From Enterococcus silesiacus (lineage in GTDB: Bacteria > Bacillota > Bacilli > Lactobacillales > Enterococcaceae): DNA of 64,000 bases. A program made the translations under genes and the position numbers. Each line of letters begins with the position of its first letter. The stretch's first letter is position 1. Under the pieces are notes generated by a model, which was not told where the DNA came from, did no database searches, and saw nothing but the letters and a program-made list of their open reading frames with translations. This document shows positions 62,829 through 64,000 of the stretch, piece by piece. Location of the stretch: assembly GCA_001465115.1 (NCBI GenBank), contig CP013614.1:3472001-3536000 (forward strand), given 5' to 3'.

Positions 62829-63551
62829 TTGAAGCGGCCGATTATTGGCATTGCAGCAAATGAAATCGAGGATGCAGGAGCAAAATTATATCATTTACCA
62901 ATCAGTTACACTCCTTGCGGGTATGTAAAAGCTGTTCAAAGCGCTGGCGGCTTGCCGTTGGTTTTACCAGTCGGTTCTCCTGAATTGGCAAAAGCATACA
63001 TTACCCAGATCGATAAATTGATCCTAGCTGGTGGGCAAAATGTCTCACCAACCCTGTATGGCGAAACGATTCAGGTTGAAGAGGCGGAGCTATCTAACGA
63101 ACGCGATCAATTTGAGCTGACTTTGATTGAAGAAGCAATTGCACAAGGAAAACCAATCTTTGCAGTTTGTCGTGGTCTACAGCTAGTCAATGTAGCTCTT
63201 GGCGGAAGTTTGTACCAAGATATCAGCTGCTTGAACCAGCAAAAAATTGCTCACATGCAAGTGCCGGTATCTAGAGAAATTCCAACGCATCAGATTCAAA
63301 CAGAAGCAGACAGCATTTTACGTGACATATACGGGGAAGCGACGACTGTTAACTCTTTTCATTTTCAAGCAGTAAAGAAATTGGCGAAAGAGTTAAGAGT
63401 TACAGCACTCAGTGAAGATGGCATCATTGAAGGGGTAGAAAGCAACGATCCTAGCTTAGTATTTTTAGGTGTCCAGTGGCATCCCGATTTTGCCTATGAG
63501 TATTTAGAACAAGAAATGGCTGTTTTTCATTATGTAGTCAAAGAATTATAA
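62829..63551 (+). CDS. Gamma-glutamyl-GABA hydrolase (PuuD-like), class I glutamine amidotransferase fold
   Basis: This 240-residue protein has the peptidase C26 fold: RPIIGIAAN at the start, DKLILAGGQNVSPTLYGE (about 70-87), nucleophile elbow PIFAVCRGLQLVN (Cys near residue 116) and the catalytic His in GVQWHPDF (near residue 220). PuuD-type enzymes cleave gamma-glutamyl amides. The likely start is TTG at 62829, with AAAGGAG 9 bases upstream, since the protein family begins exactly there. The longer upstream frame is not supported. No polyamine genes are adjacent, so the natural substrate is unknown. Confidence 0.9.
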   Translation: MKRPIIGIAANEIEDAGAKLYHLPISYTPCGYVKAVQSAGGLPLVLPVGSPELAKAYITQIDKLILAGGQNVSPTLYGETIQVEEAELSNERDQFELTLIEEAIAQGKPIFAVCRGLQLVNVALGGSLYQDISCLNQQKIAHMQVPVSREIPTHQIQTEADSILRDIYGEATTVNSFHFQAVKKLAKELRVTALSEDGIIEGVESNDPSLVFLGVQWHPDFAYEYLEQEMAVFHYVVKEL

Positions 63552-63690
63552 CTTATTTAGCTTTACAGAACAACTTCCACGGTAATTAGATAACTCACTT
63601 GAACGCCAAAAAATGACGGTAAGTTGAGTTTCAAAATTGCTTAGGAAGATAGCGTTCTGTTCAGCTTTAAAAAAGAGGAGGAATTGTATA

Positions 63691-64000
63691 ATGAAGAAAA
63701 GATTAGGTGTTTTTGTTTTGGCGGCAAGTCTATTGTTAGCGGCATGTAATAGCAATAGCGAGACAAGTTCAACGAAGGAAAAAGAAGACGGGAACAAAAC
63801 AGCACAAACCCAGGTCATTAAAGTCGCTTCCGGAGGAGAACTGTCAACACTAGACAGTGCTCACTACACAGATGTTTACAGCTCTGACATGATTGGTCAA
63901 GTTGTGGAAGGCCTGTATCGTATGGATAAAAATCATGATCCTGAATTGGCTGTAGCTGCAAGTGAACCTACAGTTAGTGATGATGGATTAGTTTACACAT
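63691..64000 (+). CDS. Oligopeptide ABC transporter substrate-binding lipoprotein, partial (runs off window)
   Basis: The frame opens at ATG 63691 behind GAGGAGGAA and continues to the last base without a stop, so only about 103 residues are visible. A lipoprotein signal ends in LLAAC (Cys19), then a Ser/Thr/Lys-rich linker and the family 5 start VIKVASGGELSTLDSAHYTD with VVEGLYRMDKNHDPELAVA. It is a paralogue of the protein at 1024 and probably also an OppA-type receptor. Whether permease genes follow cannot be seen. Confidence 0.9.
   Translation, partial: MKKRLGVFVLAASLLLAACNSNSETSSTKEKEDGNKTAQTQVIKVASGGELSTLDSAHYTDVYSSDMIGQVVEGLYRMDKNHDPELAVAASEPTVSDDGLVYT

Noticed and set aside
63546..63818. 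Minus-strand frame of 90 codons
   Set aside because: It is antisense to the start of the peptide-binding lipoprotein gene, whose signal peptide and ribosome site are clear.

Overview
The window looks like chromosomal DNA of an Enterococcus related to the E. faecalis group. This rests on low G+C, an E. faecalis-type SMK (SAM-III) riboswitch in front of metK, an AtlA-like glucosaminidase with six LysM modules, a FosX-type fosfomycin enzyme, T-box control of leuS and of an amino-acid transporter, and above all several WxL / DUF916 (csc-type) cell-surface operons. No rRNA, tRNA, phage, insertion sequence or CRISPR array was seen. The last gene runs off the right edge.

Layout. (1) 1-5.4 kb: a nucleoside deaminase, a cupin plus oligopeptide-binding lipoprotein operon, a DUF1003-GrpB-GNAT operon and an unknown small protein. 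(2) 6.3-15.3 kb: WxL locus 1, with an orphan winged-helix regulator, a giant WxL protein, a small sortase substrate, two smaller WxL proteins, a hairpin, a DUF916/DUF3324 membrane protein, a two-TM protein and a signal-peptidase-like protein whose catalytic lysine is arginine. (3) 15.4-24.2 kb: SMK box-metK, a minisatellite, an MFS exporter, an esterase, and a TetR regulator divergent from a heterodimeric ABC exporter. (4) 24.3-33.8 kb: an Mga-like regulator with a small Ser-rich protein, then WxL locus 2, with nearly the same gene order as locus 1 and a second orphan winged-helix regulator at its end. (5) 33.9-38 kb, mostly minus strand: PAP2, YtqA and MnmM, and a DUF1700-DUF4097 operon with a LiaR/CesR-like box upstream. 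(6) 38-47.3 kb: atlA, T-box-leuS, a lipoprotein, fosX, and an ABC-F gene behind a leader peptide and attenuator. (7) 47.7-52 kb: a third surface locus without recognisable WxL motifs. (8) 52-58.2 kb: a beta-glucoside operon controlled by two RAT/terminator switches. (9) 58-64 kb: rhodanese, a WrbA-like flavoprotein, an amino-acid ABC importer behind two T-boxes in series, a PuuD-like hydrolase and a second peptide-binding lipoprotein.

Working together. The WxL loci probably build surface complexes: large adhesin-like and small WxL proteins bound to the wall, DUF916/DUF3324 membrane proteins that interact with them, and small sortase-anchored partners. The beta-glucoside genes form a complete uptake and hydrolysis path. 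The strongest unusual signals are two families of dispersed intergenic repeats. Family A always starts directly after an intrinsic terminator and has a covarying mini-hairpin. Family B runs up to the Shine-Dalgarno sequence of downstream genes. Other points of interest are the atypical signal peptidase, the third WxL-less locus and the tandem T-boxes.
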